Shown here: positions 45,897 to 54,471 of the stretch, piece by piece | How positions within the stretch are numbered: position 1 is the stretch's first letter | Layout of the letters: each line of letters starts with the position of its first letter | Source: an uncultured Granulosicoccaceae bacterium | GTDB taxonomy: Bacteria; Pseudomonadota; Gammaproteobacteria; CALCKW01 | NCBI GenBank assembly: GCA_937965695.1 | Contig: CALCKW010000025.1 | Location: 1 to 64,000, forward strand | Reading direction: 5' to 3' | DNA length: 64,000 nt | Program-made: the position numbers and the translations under genes | The notes under the pieces: model-generated | Seen by the model: the letters and a program-made list of their open reading frames with translations, nothing else | Database searches by the model: none | What the model was told of the DNA's origin: nothing

Positions 45897-46630
45897 ATTC
45901 CTTTTTTCAGTGCCCCTTCAATAACAGCAGTGTAGCCTCTCATCGGTATTGGGAGAAGGCCCAATGGTTCAGATAAGGCATGTTGATGTTCCTCACTTAG
46001 CGGAGGCGCACCGCGTTGCCCATAACAAGGGGCATATACAGTCAATTATTGGACTATTGCAAGAATAGCTCTGCACCTGGAAAAGCTGGCTTTGCATCAG
46101 CAGTGAATGCCCGCCACGCGAATAAGTGACCCACTCGGCGTGACCCCGAACTCGTGGTTTTTTGCAAATAAGAAATTTAATGAGGGGTCAGGACTGGTAT
46201 TAAGGCTTCCACATCAAACATATTCACTAATATTCTGTTCGACGATATTTTTCACTACGCGTCTAAAAACGCAAGTCCTTGCGCATCTGACAAAACAATT
46301 CATCGAAGATGAGCCGGATAAGATTTTCTCTATTTCTTTTCAGATCAATCGGGGTGAATACACGTCTGAATCCATCGAGTCTCAACGTCTACTGCTCCTC
46401 GCATGATATTCGAGGTTTTCAATTTTCTTGCTCGTCGGCTATCCCTACACAATTGTGCATGCGACAACAGATCGGTGAGACTAAGAGCCAGGGACCTCAG
46501 ATCAAGCCATGCTCGCACCGTAGGCACGCTAAAGTTTCTAACAAGACGGCCGCTGACCGCTGGTTAACCTCCCCTATTTTTTTTACCGATCCAGCCAATG
46601 GATTTACGCGTTTCTGGACGATACGATTTC
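45897..46630. other. Intergenic region with repeats
   Basis: About 730 bp between divergent genes. TGACCCC (46139) and GGGGTCA (46175-46185) form a 7-bp inverted pair flanking about 40 bases, a possible relic of the GGGGTCA elements. The 45-bp dispersed repeat, copy 1, is at 46490-46534. No credible gene; the open frames here lack starts or family features. Confidence 0.5.
46490..46534 (+). repeat. Dispersed 45-bp repeat, copy 1
   Basis: AGGGACCTCAG, ATCAAGCCATGCTCGCACCG, TAGGCACGCTAAAG. Matches copies at 57835-57878 (minus strand) and 60060-60103 at roughly 80% by eye. The preceding AGACTAAG is also shared with copy 2. The origin is unknown. Confidence 0.75.
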
Positions 46631-49456
46631 ATGAGAATTAACTCCATCCTACCTGTGTTAACTCTGACCACGTTTTTGTCAGCTTGCGGTGGCTCAGGAG
46701 TAGAGGATTCGACAGGCGTATCGGAACCTTCGGCCCCTTCTACACCGACGGCACCTTCCCTAAGTTCTGTTGAGAAAGCGCTCATCACCGGAGATGTGAG
46801 TCCTGTTACAGACAGCACTTTGCTGCTAGACGAAGCACTCGAAACCATAGAATTAAATAGAGATCTGCTGGTCGATTCAGTCGAACAAATCTTAAACCTC
46901 AGCCCAGAGGGTGAACCAAGAGTAGACGGATCAAGCCTCGTGAGCATCGACTGGAATCCCACCCATTATGCCGCGTTGCTAGGATCGACCTTTGGGTTGA
47001 ATGCACCTATTCTCAGAACCAACAGTGTCACCGATAATTCCTACGACTTACAAGATCAAGTGATAGGTGTTGCAGGCCTGACTCCATCGCGGCACTTGTT
47101 TCTGGGTGGAAATCCCATGAGAAATTTCCGCCGTGATAGTACCTCGCTCAATGAAGACATGCACCAGTTTCTGTCGAACAGTATCGCTTGGCTTCAGCAC
47201 AAAGACAGTGGATTTTCCGAAGATTTCACGGTTGTCATTTCACAAATGGCAAACTCCTACTATTTCCCAGACGAGCCCGCCGTTAGAGAGTGGCTAGACG
47301 AGTACTTTCCAGAACAAGTCACTTATAACGTCGAGGATACATGCGACGACGCTGCACTCGCGAGCTGCCTACAAGCATCACCTGATCTACTTATCATTTC
47401 GCAATTAGCTGGGGATAATACAGACACATCGGTCGTTGTAAGCGCTGTTTCTCAAGCGATGGAACAAGGTGTACCTGTCCTGTATCTGCACTACGATGGC
47501 CTAATCACCCCTTTGGGTAGCGCACTGATGTCCTTAATGGACGTCAGCTACGAAGGTGATAATTATTGGCGAAGGCTTGACTTAAAAAACTACGACGCCA
47601 GTGAAATAAGCGGTGTCCTTCCATCAGAGATATCAGCAGTTAAAAGAACACTGACACATTTTAAAAATGAAGACTACTTTTTCGATTGGAGCCTGTGCGA
47701 AGGCGAAGACTGCGATGCAGTTATCGGTCTTGACTCTGAGTTTTTCGAAGCGGCTGACCACTTGAGAGAAAACTTCGTCAGCCACGACACGAATAAGAAT
47801 GACCTTTTCAGCAACAGTAACCACAAACTTCAAAAACTGCTGGTGCTGCTGGGTGATCACTACCGCCAGTCAATAGACTACCCCATGGACAAGGTGCAAA
47901 CCGTTGACACTACGTTTATGAAAGCACTTTTCGCCGATCACACGGTGCATCATTATCGACAAATGAATTTTGCTCCTCCTGCACTTGATCTGGGTAATTT
48001 TAGTCGGAACGATTTTTCAAACATCACCCCGACGAGTAAGGCAGTTTCTGTCCAGAGTAAAGAATATTTTCGTGCAGCTGGCGTTTATGCTCTTCCTGGC
48101 CAAACTTTTTCTGTGACCAGAAATGACAACAGCGACCTGAATGTCACGATATCAGTCAATACACAACGCAGTGGCTCTACACATCAGTGGGCAAGCGAAG
48201 GCTATTCACGCCCTAAATACCTGAAAAGCCCCGCTATTGAAATTGCACCGGCAGAAACCATTTCGTTGACCAGCCCCTACGGCGGCCCTATTCAAATAGG
48301 TTTTGATCAAAACGATTTAGAGGTCAACTTAAACTTTGACAACATTGGCCTACACCCTTACTGGCAAAGCAGTACAGACGACGAAACCTTTGCAGCACAG
48401 ATTGCGGCCGCTGAGTTTGATTGGGCAGAGATTTCAACACCTGGATTTGAAGTGCATTCCACACTGGAAAAAATGCAGGAATCAATGATCGATCCAGCGC
48501 TGGACTTAAACACGTCAGCAGCGCAGGCGATTTCAGCCGCGACTATGCGTTATGTCCACAACTTCCCGCATGTGTTGGCCGGCTTCAAAGGGCCGGGGAT
48601 AGATGTGGTAGCGGAGATCCACGATTTCGCCGCCGAACACAACTTATCCGTCGATAATCTAGATCTCGTGAAACACATGAATGCTGATCAAGCGACTTGC
48701 GGTTATGGTTGTTCTGGAAACCCCTATGACGCTTACTGGGCTTTCAGCCCCGTGGGGCATGGCGACATTCATGAGTTGGGTCATGGTCTTGAAAAGTTCC
48801 GATTACGCTTCAACGACTGGGAGCTCCATACGATGACGAATATGTATTCGTACTACACAAAGTCACAGTTTTATCAGGACACCGGAAAAGAACCGGGCTG
48901 TCAGAGCTTGCCCTTTGAAAGTACCTATCGTGTTCTAGCGGACAGCTTCGCGACAGCAGATCCTGCAGCATATGTTAAAGCAAGCTTGTGGGATCCCATG
49001 GGTTGGTCTGAGGGCGCCGGGCTGTTTATTCAACTAATGATGTCAGCAGAAGACAACTCAGAACTAGACAGTGGCTGGCACTTACTTTCGCGACTCCACC
49101 TTTTGGAGCGAGAGTTTTCACGTGCGACAAGCACAGACGACGCACGCTGGGAAGCGCAGCGCTCTAACTTTGGGATGGATCAATACAGCCTAGCTGATGC
49201 AATAGCGCTTGATCAAAACGACTGGCTACTGATCACTATATCTCTTGCAACTGACCGCGACCACCGCGCCTACTTTGACGTGTGGGCACTAGACTATAGC
49301 GCCGAGGCATCGGCACAAGTACAATCAAAAGCCTACTCCGACATGCCTACCAACTTCTATGTGAGTAGCGGCAGTGGTTACTGCAAAGGCGAAGGTTTTG
49401 ATGGACAAAAGCTTCCCCTAAATGGAAGCAATTTGAGCTGGCCCTTAACAGACTAA
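46631..49456 (+). CDS. IMPa-type secreted metallopeptidase (lipoprotein)
   Basis: 941 residues beginning with a lipoprotein signal (LPVLTLTTFLSACGGSG; lipobox LSAC). The C-terminal half resembles the M60-like/IMPa immunomodulating metalloprotease of Pseudomonas aeruginosa: VGHGDIHELGHGLEKF carries the zinc motif HELGH at residues 714-718, with LHTMTNMYSYYTKSQFY after it. Length is close to IMPa (about 920). Such enzymes cut mucin-like O-glycosylated proteins. The N-terminal 500 residues correspond to the ImpA N-terminal domain and linker. ATG 46631 is chosen over 46598 because it places the signal peptide correctly. In a marine bacterium it may attack algal or animal glycoproteins (inference). 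Confidence 0.88.
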   Translation: MRINSILPVLTLTTFLSACGGSGVEDSTGVSEPSAPSTPTAPSLSSVEKALITGDVSPVTDSTLLLDEALETIELNRDLLVDSVEQILNLSPEGEPRVDGSSLVSIDWNPTHYAALLGSTFGLNAPILRTNSVTDNSYDLQDQVIGVAGLTPSRHLFLGGNPMRNFRRDSTSLNEDMHQFLSNSIAWLQHKDSGFSEDFTVVISQMANSYYFPDEPAVREWLDEYFPEQVTYNVEDTCDDAALASCLQASPDLLIISQLAGDNTDTSVVVSAVSQAMEQGVPVLYLHYDGLITPLGSALMSLMDVSYEGDNYWRRLDLKNYDASEISGVLPSEISAVKRTLTHFKNEDYFFDWSLCEGEDCDAVIGLDSEFFEAADHLRENFVSHDTNKNDLFSNSNHKLQKLLVLLGDHYRQSIDYPMDKVQTVDTTFMKALFADHTVHHYRQMNFAPPALDLGNFSRNDFSNITPTSKAVSVQSKEYFRAAGVYALPGQTFSVTRNDNSDLNVTISVNTQRSGSTHQWASEGYSRPKYLKSPAIEIAPAETISLTSPYGGPIQIGFDQNDLEVNLNFDNIGLHPYWQSSTDDETFAAQIAAAEFDWAEISTPGFEVHSTLEKMQESMIDPALDLNTSAAQAISAATMRYVHNFPHVLAGFKGPGIDVVAEIHDFAAEHNLSVDNLDLVKHMNADQATCGYGCSGNPYDAYWAFSPVGHGDIHELGHGLEKFRLRFNDWELHTMTNMYSYYTKSQFYQDTGKEPGCQSLPFESTYRVLADSFATADPAAYVKASLWDPMGWSEGAGLFIQLMMSAEDNSELDSGWHLLSRLHLLEREFSRATSTDDARWEAQRSNFGMDQYSLADAIALDQNDWLLITISLATDRDHRAYFDVWALDYSAEASAQVQSKAYSDMPTNFYVSSGSGYCKGEGFDGQKLPLNGSNLSWPLTD

Positions 49457-49731
49457 CCGCCCTAAGAATCCATGCTTGATAGCACAAGGGAGGTCAAACC
49501 GATTTGTTCATTGTATTAGTGCTATGTATTAAAACGTCATAGTCTTTCTCTGTCTAAGTCCAGAATTTCTAAGTTCAAATTTTATCGAGTATCGACGTCA
49601 TTTTGCTCACCGAAGGCCGTCTTTAAAGACTATAGGTTTCGCGGTATACTAAAAAAAGCTTCTTATGAAACAACTCCCGAACGTACGACTAGCTCACTAA
49701 CTATAATGATGAAACTATGTAGGGATTTCTG

Positions 49732-50667
49732 ATGCAGCCTATCTCACAGCAATGCACCACAACCCTTCCAGGGCACGTTTCGATAAAAACCGCTTTTGCG
49801 AGTGCGCTCTTGCTTCTTATATCTGCGTGTGGGGGAGGTGAAGGGGACAGCACCCTATCTGATAACACGAGTGGATCCTCGCAAGCTGAGGCTTACTCCG
49901 ACATATTACTTGACTTGGATGCACCACTTAGTCAGGAGGCTCTAGCCTCTATCGAACGCTACAATGTCATGTTTCCCGCCTCTGAGATCCCTCCTCCCAT
50001 CATCGATTCTCTAGGCAATCTGCCAGGGTGGCATGACATAAGTACGTCGTCTTTTAAAAGATTTGTTTACCCTAGTCAAAATCGCCCTCTGAGAACTGAT
50101 CCTCACTTTTTTCAATTTAATGAGTTGCCAGAAAACTTCGACAACAATCTCAACAAACTGCTTTACTACGTAGCAGAAGAGACTGGTTTACCATCGGTCG
50201 ATTTATCGAACTTTGTTGATGTAGAAGCCTGGACCCAAATTTTCGGTGTGGGTTTACGCGCAGGATTTAACCGCGTGACTTTCCAAGGAGAAAAATTAGA
50301 TTGGTTTATTGACGTACTGGGGATTCGCGAAGATGGAAAGGTGCTGGTTAATGTGATCTATGCTCCGATAGTTACTTTTGACAGTTGGGATGGCATATTG
50401 CTGCCACTCGTCTTTAATGGCAGCGTAGAAGACCCAGAAATATTTGCCAGCAGAGAGGTTTTCAAAGCCGGTACTGCAAAGCAAAAAACAGAGTTTTACG
50501 CCGCGATGGTCAACACGAAAGTGATCAGTGAGTTTAATGCATTCGTTACGTTATCTGCAGGTGCACAACAAGCGATGGACAACGCCGTCACCATTTCGGC
50601 CTGCGGTTCTTCAAATAACTGCACAATCTCTTACGTAGGTGGGAACGCAATCGCCGACTACAATTAG
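49732..50667 (+). CDS. Lipoprotein of unknown function
   Basis: 311 residues with a lipoprotein signal (ALLLLISACGGGEGDS; lipobox ISAC at about residue 33) after a long polar N-region. The mature protein has a Ser/Thr-rich linker followed by a mixed domain with WHDISTSSFKRFVYPSQN, HFFQFNELPENFDNNL and GGNAIADYN near the end. No family is recognised. It follows the metallopeptidase on the same strand (275-bp gap) and could be co-regulated with it. Two Cys near the C-terminus may form a disulfide. Confidence 0.7.
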   Translation: MQPISQQCTTTLPGHVSIKTAFASALLLLISACGGGEGDSTLSDNTSGSSQAEAYSDILLDLDAPLSQEALASIERYNVMFPASEIPPPIIDSLGNLPGWHDISTSSFKRFVYPSQNRPLRTDPHFFQFNELPENFDNNLNKLLYYVAEETGLPSVDLSNFVDVEAWTQIFGVGLRAGFNRVTFQGEKLDWFIDVLGIREDGKVLVNVIYAPIVTFDSWDGILLPLVFNGSVEDPEIFASREVFKAGTAKQKTEFYAAMVNTKVISEFNAFVTLSAGAQQAMDNAVTISACGSSNNCTISYVGGNAIADYN

Positions 50668-50875
50668 TAGATTTTTTTGTTGCATAATTACTTAGCAATA
50701 GTTCGGCGTTATTTCTAATTATTACAGCCCTGTTCTCGGTGGGGAGTACGTCAAGCATGATACTAAAGTAATTCAACAGACATGGCGTAATACGATCGAT
50801 CTAATCTATTTGGGAATAGGAACAGGGAAAAGGAGTGCGCGATACAGGTGAAGAGATACTCGGACCGCGCCACTC

Positions 50876-51835
50876 TCAGAGGTCTAATACAATTTTTGAT
50901 CCTTTTGAACGCGATACGCATATACACATTTTTTTACCAGATGCTCGCTGCTTTTCCGAAAAAAAACTGTCTCGATGTTCAGCCTCTCCATCGACTATAT
51001 CTGTAACGCAAGTCCCACAAACACCCTGCTCGCAAGAAAAAGCCGCGTCAATGCCATTGGCTTCAAGCACTTCCAGTATCGTTTCATCTGCCGCTACTGT
51101 CATATTTAAACCGCTGCGCACCAGTTCAATAGAAAATGCCGAAGTAATCCCACCGGCTAGTACTGGATTAGCAACAAAGCGTTCAAGCTTTACAGATTCT
51201 TTGGGGCGATTCTCTCGTGCAAGCGATTCGGCAGTTGCCATAAAAGGTCCGGGACCACAGATATATACGTGTTTTCCGCTCTCAGGTTGGGCCAAGATTT
51301 GTCGCAACTTTTCTTGATTTCGATCAATGCCCAATCCCTCGTGAAACGAGATCTTGTTAGCGTAGGCTCCTCGTTGAAGTCGATCTCTAAAGGCACTGTG
51401 AGCACCAGACCGCGAGAAGTAATGCAACTCAAAGGGTTTAGACAACTGATACAAGCGATCGGCCATAGCGATAATTGGAGTGATGCCTATACCAGCAGCC
51501 AAAAGCACAACGGACTCGGCTGTTTCATCCAGTAAAAAGTTGTTGCGCGGACTGCTAATTTCTAATTTGTCGCCTACTTCTACTGCACGGTGCATTAACT
51601 CAGAGCCACCCCGTGAGGGCTCACCGAGTTTAACTGCTATTAGCCATCGACGCCGGTTCTCAGGATCCCCGCAAAGAGAATACTGGCGAATAATGCCTTC
51701 CCCACAATGTACATCAATGTGTGAACCAGGTTGGTATGACGGAAATTTGAAGAATCCAATTTTATCGAGCGCAAACGATCGGATTCCCTCGGCCTCCTGG
51801 GTGATCTCGGCGACTCGAACATTAATCAACGCCAT
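50876..51835 (-). CDS. VanB-type ferredoxin/flavin reductase
   Basis: 319-residue oxidoreductase of the phthalate dioxygenase reductase/VanB family. The flavin-binding motif IIRQYSLCGDP is near residue 75, the NAD-binding region AAGIGITPIIAMADRL is near 115-130, and a C-terminal plant-type 2Fe-2S domain has CEQGVCGTC and a later Cys in KKMCICVS. It passes electrons from NAD(P)H to a partner oxygenase. In characterised cases the partner is a Rieske oxygenase; none is in this window. The partner here is probably the membrane diiron hydroxylase two genes upstream (inference). Last gene of the minus-strand cluster; gap of 9 bp from the PanB-like gene. Confidence 0.9.
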   Translation of the reverse strand: MALINVRVAEITQEAEGIRSFALDKIGFFKFPSYQPGSHIDVHCGEGIIRQYSLCGDPENRRRWLIAVKLGEPSRGGSELMHRAVEVGDKLEISSPRNNFLLDETAESVVLLAAGIGITPIIAMADRLYQLSKPFELHYFSRSGAHSAFRDRLQRGAYANKISFHEGLGIDRNQEKLRQILAQPESGKHVYICGPGPFMATAESLARENRPKESVKLERFVANPVLAGGITSAFSIELVRSGLNMTVAADETILEVLEANGIDAAFSCEQGVCGTCVTDIVDGEAEHRDSFFSEKQRASGKKMCICVSRSKGSKIVLDL

Positions 51836-51844
51836 GTTTTATCC

Positions 51845-52684
51845 CTACTGATGCAATGGTCGCAGTTTATCGAGTCCTTCTTGGAGTTTTTCCAATTCTG
51901 CTGAAGGCATAGAGACGGACGTCGCTGCGTCTGGAAAAGACCTGTCCATGACTGCCGCTCGGTAAGCAGCTAGAGATCTATTTCGCTCGGCCGCCATTTT
52001 CTGACGGATTGAGCGAAGGTCACCAAATGCCTTAGCGTGACGCGGCGGATTTTCTGTATCTCCACACAAATCAGCCATGTACGAGAGAATAACGTCCCCC
52101 GAAGAACCTGCACCTATCGTGACGGTAAGTAACTTGGAATGCTTCATGATTTCCGTCAGAGCTTCTTCGGCCACACACTCTACTTCGCAGCAATAAGCAC
52201 CGGCTTCTTCAAGTCGACGAAAATCTTGCATAAGGCTAAGGGCTTCGTCAGCTGTTTTCCCCACAGTTCGCAACCCACCAAATTGCGTAGCGCGCGCGGG
52301 GAACAAACCGGTGTGCCCTTGCACGCTAATACCCTCACGAGCTATACGCTCAATTGTGCTTAAACCTCTCGGTGAATAGACAGCGTCTGCGCCATCGACC
52401 AAGGCGTCAATCGCACCGCTAAGCGCTTCATCTTCGGTGACATACCGTCGCATAGTTTGTGCGGCAGTGATAAAAATATGTGGTGCAGCTGCACGAATTT
52501 CGCTGACATTAGCGCAGTCAATAGTAATAGTATCAATCTTCTGCTCTGCCGCTGCAGAAGCTTCTTCTGCATCAAACGCAGTGACTTGCGTCATGCGCTG
52601 GCCTACTGCTTTATTGTCGAGCAAGCATCCAACGGTCAATAAGCGCTGCGCGAGCTCACCCCCATAGGTGTAAATTTGCTTCAT
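51845..52684 (-). CDS. PanB-like ketopantoate hydroxymethyltransferase homologue, divergent
   Basis: 279 residues of the PanB / PEP-mutase-like TIM-barrel superfamily. It retains VTAFDAEEAS, GISVQGHTGLFP, GAYCCEVECVAEEAL with the likely catalytic Glu, and TVTIGAGSSGDV. However, the segment that in true PanB reads VKLEGG (with a Mg-binding Glu) is here VYSPRG, and the early VGDS is IDCAN. The metal site and substrate must therefore differ. True PanB adds a hydroxymethyl group from methylene-THF to a 2-oxo acid; this may be an aldolase or lyase on another substrate. Neighbours (hydroxylase, reductase, decarboxylase, thiol dioxygenase) are not pantothenate genes. Confidence 0.75.
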   Translation of the reverse strand: MKQIYTYGGELAQRLLTVGCLLDNKAVGQRMTQVTAFDAEEASAAAEQKIDTITIDCANVSEIRAAAPHIFITAAQTMRRYVTEDEALSGAIDALVDGADAVYSPRGLSTIERIAREGISVQGHTGLFPARATQFGGLRTVGKTADEALSLMQDFRRLEEAGAYCCEVECVAEEALTEIMKHSKLLTVTIGAGSSGDVILSYMADLCGDTENPPRHAKAFGDLRSIRQKMAAERNRSLAAYRAAVMDRSFPDAATSVSMPSAELEKLQEGLDKLRPLHQ

Positions 52685-52708
52685 TAGGAATTCTCTAGAC
52701 TGTGTTGA

Positions 52709-53708
52709 TTATCGACGCGAAAAAATCAGCTTTTTACGCGCCCGAATTCGTTTGCTTGCCGTCGAAGTGCCGTTGTGAAAACTGCCATACCAACGATCCA
52801 AAGGAATTTCTTCAGAGCCATAGTTGCATTCGAAGTGTCGGTGATGTAGCTGATGATGGAAAGAGCCCGCTTTCATTGTTTTTTTGTCTCTAAGAATAAT
52901 TTTGTCAAAACCAGAGTGCGAATACACAGCTCCCAAATTTAAAGCAAAAAGATGAAATAGCACATGTATTGGGTGCGAAGGCAGAAGAAAGTGGATCAAT
53001 ACTCCTGAGTAGTAGAGGATATGCTCCACAGGGTGCATGGACAACCCAGACCAAGGCCCAACATTCACGTTTCGGTGATGTAAGTAATGCACATGTTTGA
53101 ATAACCAAGGCACGTGAATGAGCCGATGAATCCAATAAAAATGGAAACTCTGCCAAAAGCGAATAACGAAAAACATCAGTACAAACCAGGTGGGGGAAGC
53201 ACTTACACTATCCAGTTTTGGTACCCAACCATTGGCGGCAGCATAAAAATAAAGAACGCTCCAAGCACTCCAAATGGGGACTCCAGATGCGAGCGTCCAA
53301 AACATGTTGTCTCGTACTTGATCACCGAAAGTAAAGCGCGTGCTTTTTTCCATTGGCCGAAAGTCGTATTTCAGACGCATTTTTTTGGAAGGAGAAAATG
53401 TACAGATACGCGTGTAATACACCAGCCAACAAGACGACTGATCCAAAATTAATCAGCGACACTTGCAACAACCAAGGCCACGCCACCTGCTGCATCTCAA
53501 CGGTTGAAGGCAAAAATAGGTTATAACAAACCACCGCAAACAGCAGATGACTGATGGGTGGTGTGAGCTTTAGCCAAGTACCGAGAAGCCAGTCGGTTGA
53601 GGCCTTATACTTGGGCGGGAAATCAAACACGGGGGACATGGAGATTGGCAAATTAGGGTGAAAATTCCACTCTCGCGATTTTCCCGCAGGTTCATCAACG
53701 TTGGCCAT
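52709..53708 (-). CDS. Fatty-acid hydroxylase / sterol desaturase family protein, frameshifted in A7
   Basis: Membrane diiron oxygenase. The N-terminal part is in the frame starting at ATG 53708 (three hydrophobic segments, to YIFSFQK); the C-terminal part is in another frame, from KKMRLKYDFRP to 52709. They join exactly at a run of seven T (A7 in the transcript) at 53380-53386; six would keep the frame. The C-terminal part has the histidine clusters HFYWIHRLIH, HVHYLHHR, MHPVEH and HHQLHHRHF, all needed for iron binding. Intact protein would be about 330 residues, normal for the family. The lesion could be a sequencing error, a true mutation or a slippage site. Electrons may come from the VanB-type reductase. 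Confidence 0.82.
53380..53386 (-). other. A7 frameshift / possible slippage site
   Basis: Transcript sequence TTC CAA AAA AAT GCG in the first frame; removing one A gives TTC CAA AAA ATG CGT, which continues into the conserved MRLKYDFRP block. Both reading frames are conserved right up to the run, so the junction is well defined. Confidence 0.75.
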
Positions 53709-53922
53709 AGTGCTCGTCTACTTCTTACTGAAGTTGTTTTGTAAAATAGCTTTTTCACAATACAAAACATGGTCTTGCTCGTCAAGCCGCGTTTTTGATG
53801 ACACAGTATTGATCGTGATTTCCAATTCAAAGCAGGCCGCAATTAATTGACGAATGATTGACCTGTCTGGGCGATGCTCACTTAGATTTGAATAAGATCC
53901 CGCACCTGTTCATCGGGCAGCA

Positions 53923-54471
53923 TCATTTAGCGATTTTAAATACACGCCCTTTTGCTGGATTGTCCGAATACAAATGGAGCGTAAACACAGGAGATTCTAA
54001 AGTTCTAACGCGGTGAATGAGATTGTCGTAACGATCTTCACCCGCCGTGCTAAACATAGCGTCCCCAGTACACATTTTTTTTGAAGACACTTTACGCGCT
54101 TCGAAATCATTGATTGGCTCAAAAAAATCCATGTCAATACAGCCTTCTAACACCTGATAATAGGCAAACGCTGGGTGGCCATGAATTGAAGACGAAACAT
54201 GCTTTTCCCAGCGGCAGATGAGGCCTGTCCAGTTCTTTTCGCGACCAATGATGTGACGGCTATAGGGTCCGAACCTGGGTAGAGCATCGAGCTCTTTCTC
54301 GTAAGCGAGCGTCAACAGGCCAAGGTCTTCGACCATTTTTTTGCTCTGCCGAGAACCGAGTTCACCGGGAGTTGTGCTAAGTTCCCTCACGTTCAGCAGC
54401 AACTGAAAAACGTCGCCGAAAACCCTGCAAGCGTCGAAGGTTTGTTGTTTGGCTATCTGTGCGCCGCGCAT
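53923..54471 (-). CDS. Cysteine/thiol dioxygenase-like cupin
   Basis: 182-residue cupin of the cysteine dioxygenase/thiol dioxygenase type. YSRHIIGR fits the substrate carboxylate-binding Arg, IHGHPAFAYYQVLEG gives two iron His, NLIHRV the third, and LHLYSDNPAKG the C-terminal active-site Tyr. The Cys crosslink partner is Gly in VLEG, as in bacterial enzymes. ATG 54471 overlaps the decarboxylase stop (TAATG), implying coupled expression; the frame to 54522 is inside that gene. It probably makes a sulfinic acid from a thiol, for example cysteine sulfinate, though 3-mercaptopropionate is possible. The pair with a decarboxylase suggests hypotaurine formation. Confidence 0.75.
   Translation of the reverse strand: MRGAQIAKQQTFDACRVFGDVFQLLLNVRELSTTPGELGSRQSKKMVEDLGLLTLAYEKELDALPRFGPYSRHIIGREKNWTGLICRWEKHVSSSIHGHPAFAYYQVLEGCIDMDFFEPINDFEARKVSSKKMCTGDAMFSTAGEDRYDNLIHRVRTLESPVFTLHLYSDNPAKGRVFKIAK

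Noticed and set aside
46139-46185. Full copy of the GGGGTCAA element
   Set aside because: The inverted ends point the opposite way and the internal sequence does not match; kept only as a possible relic.
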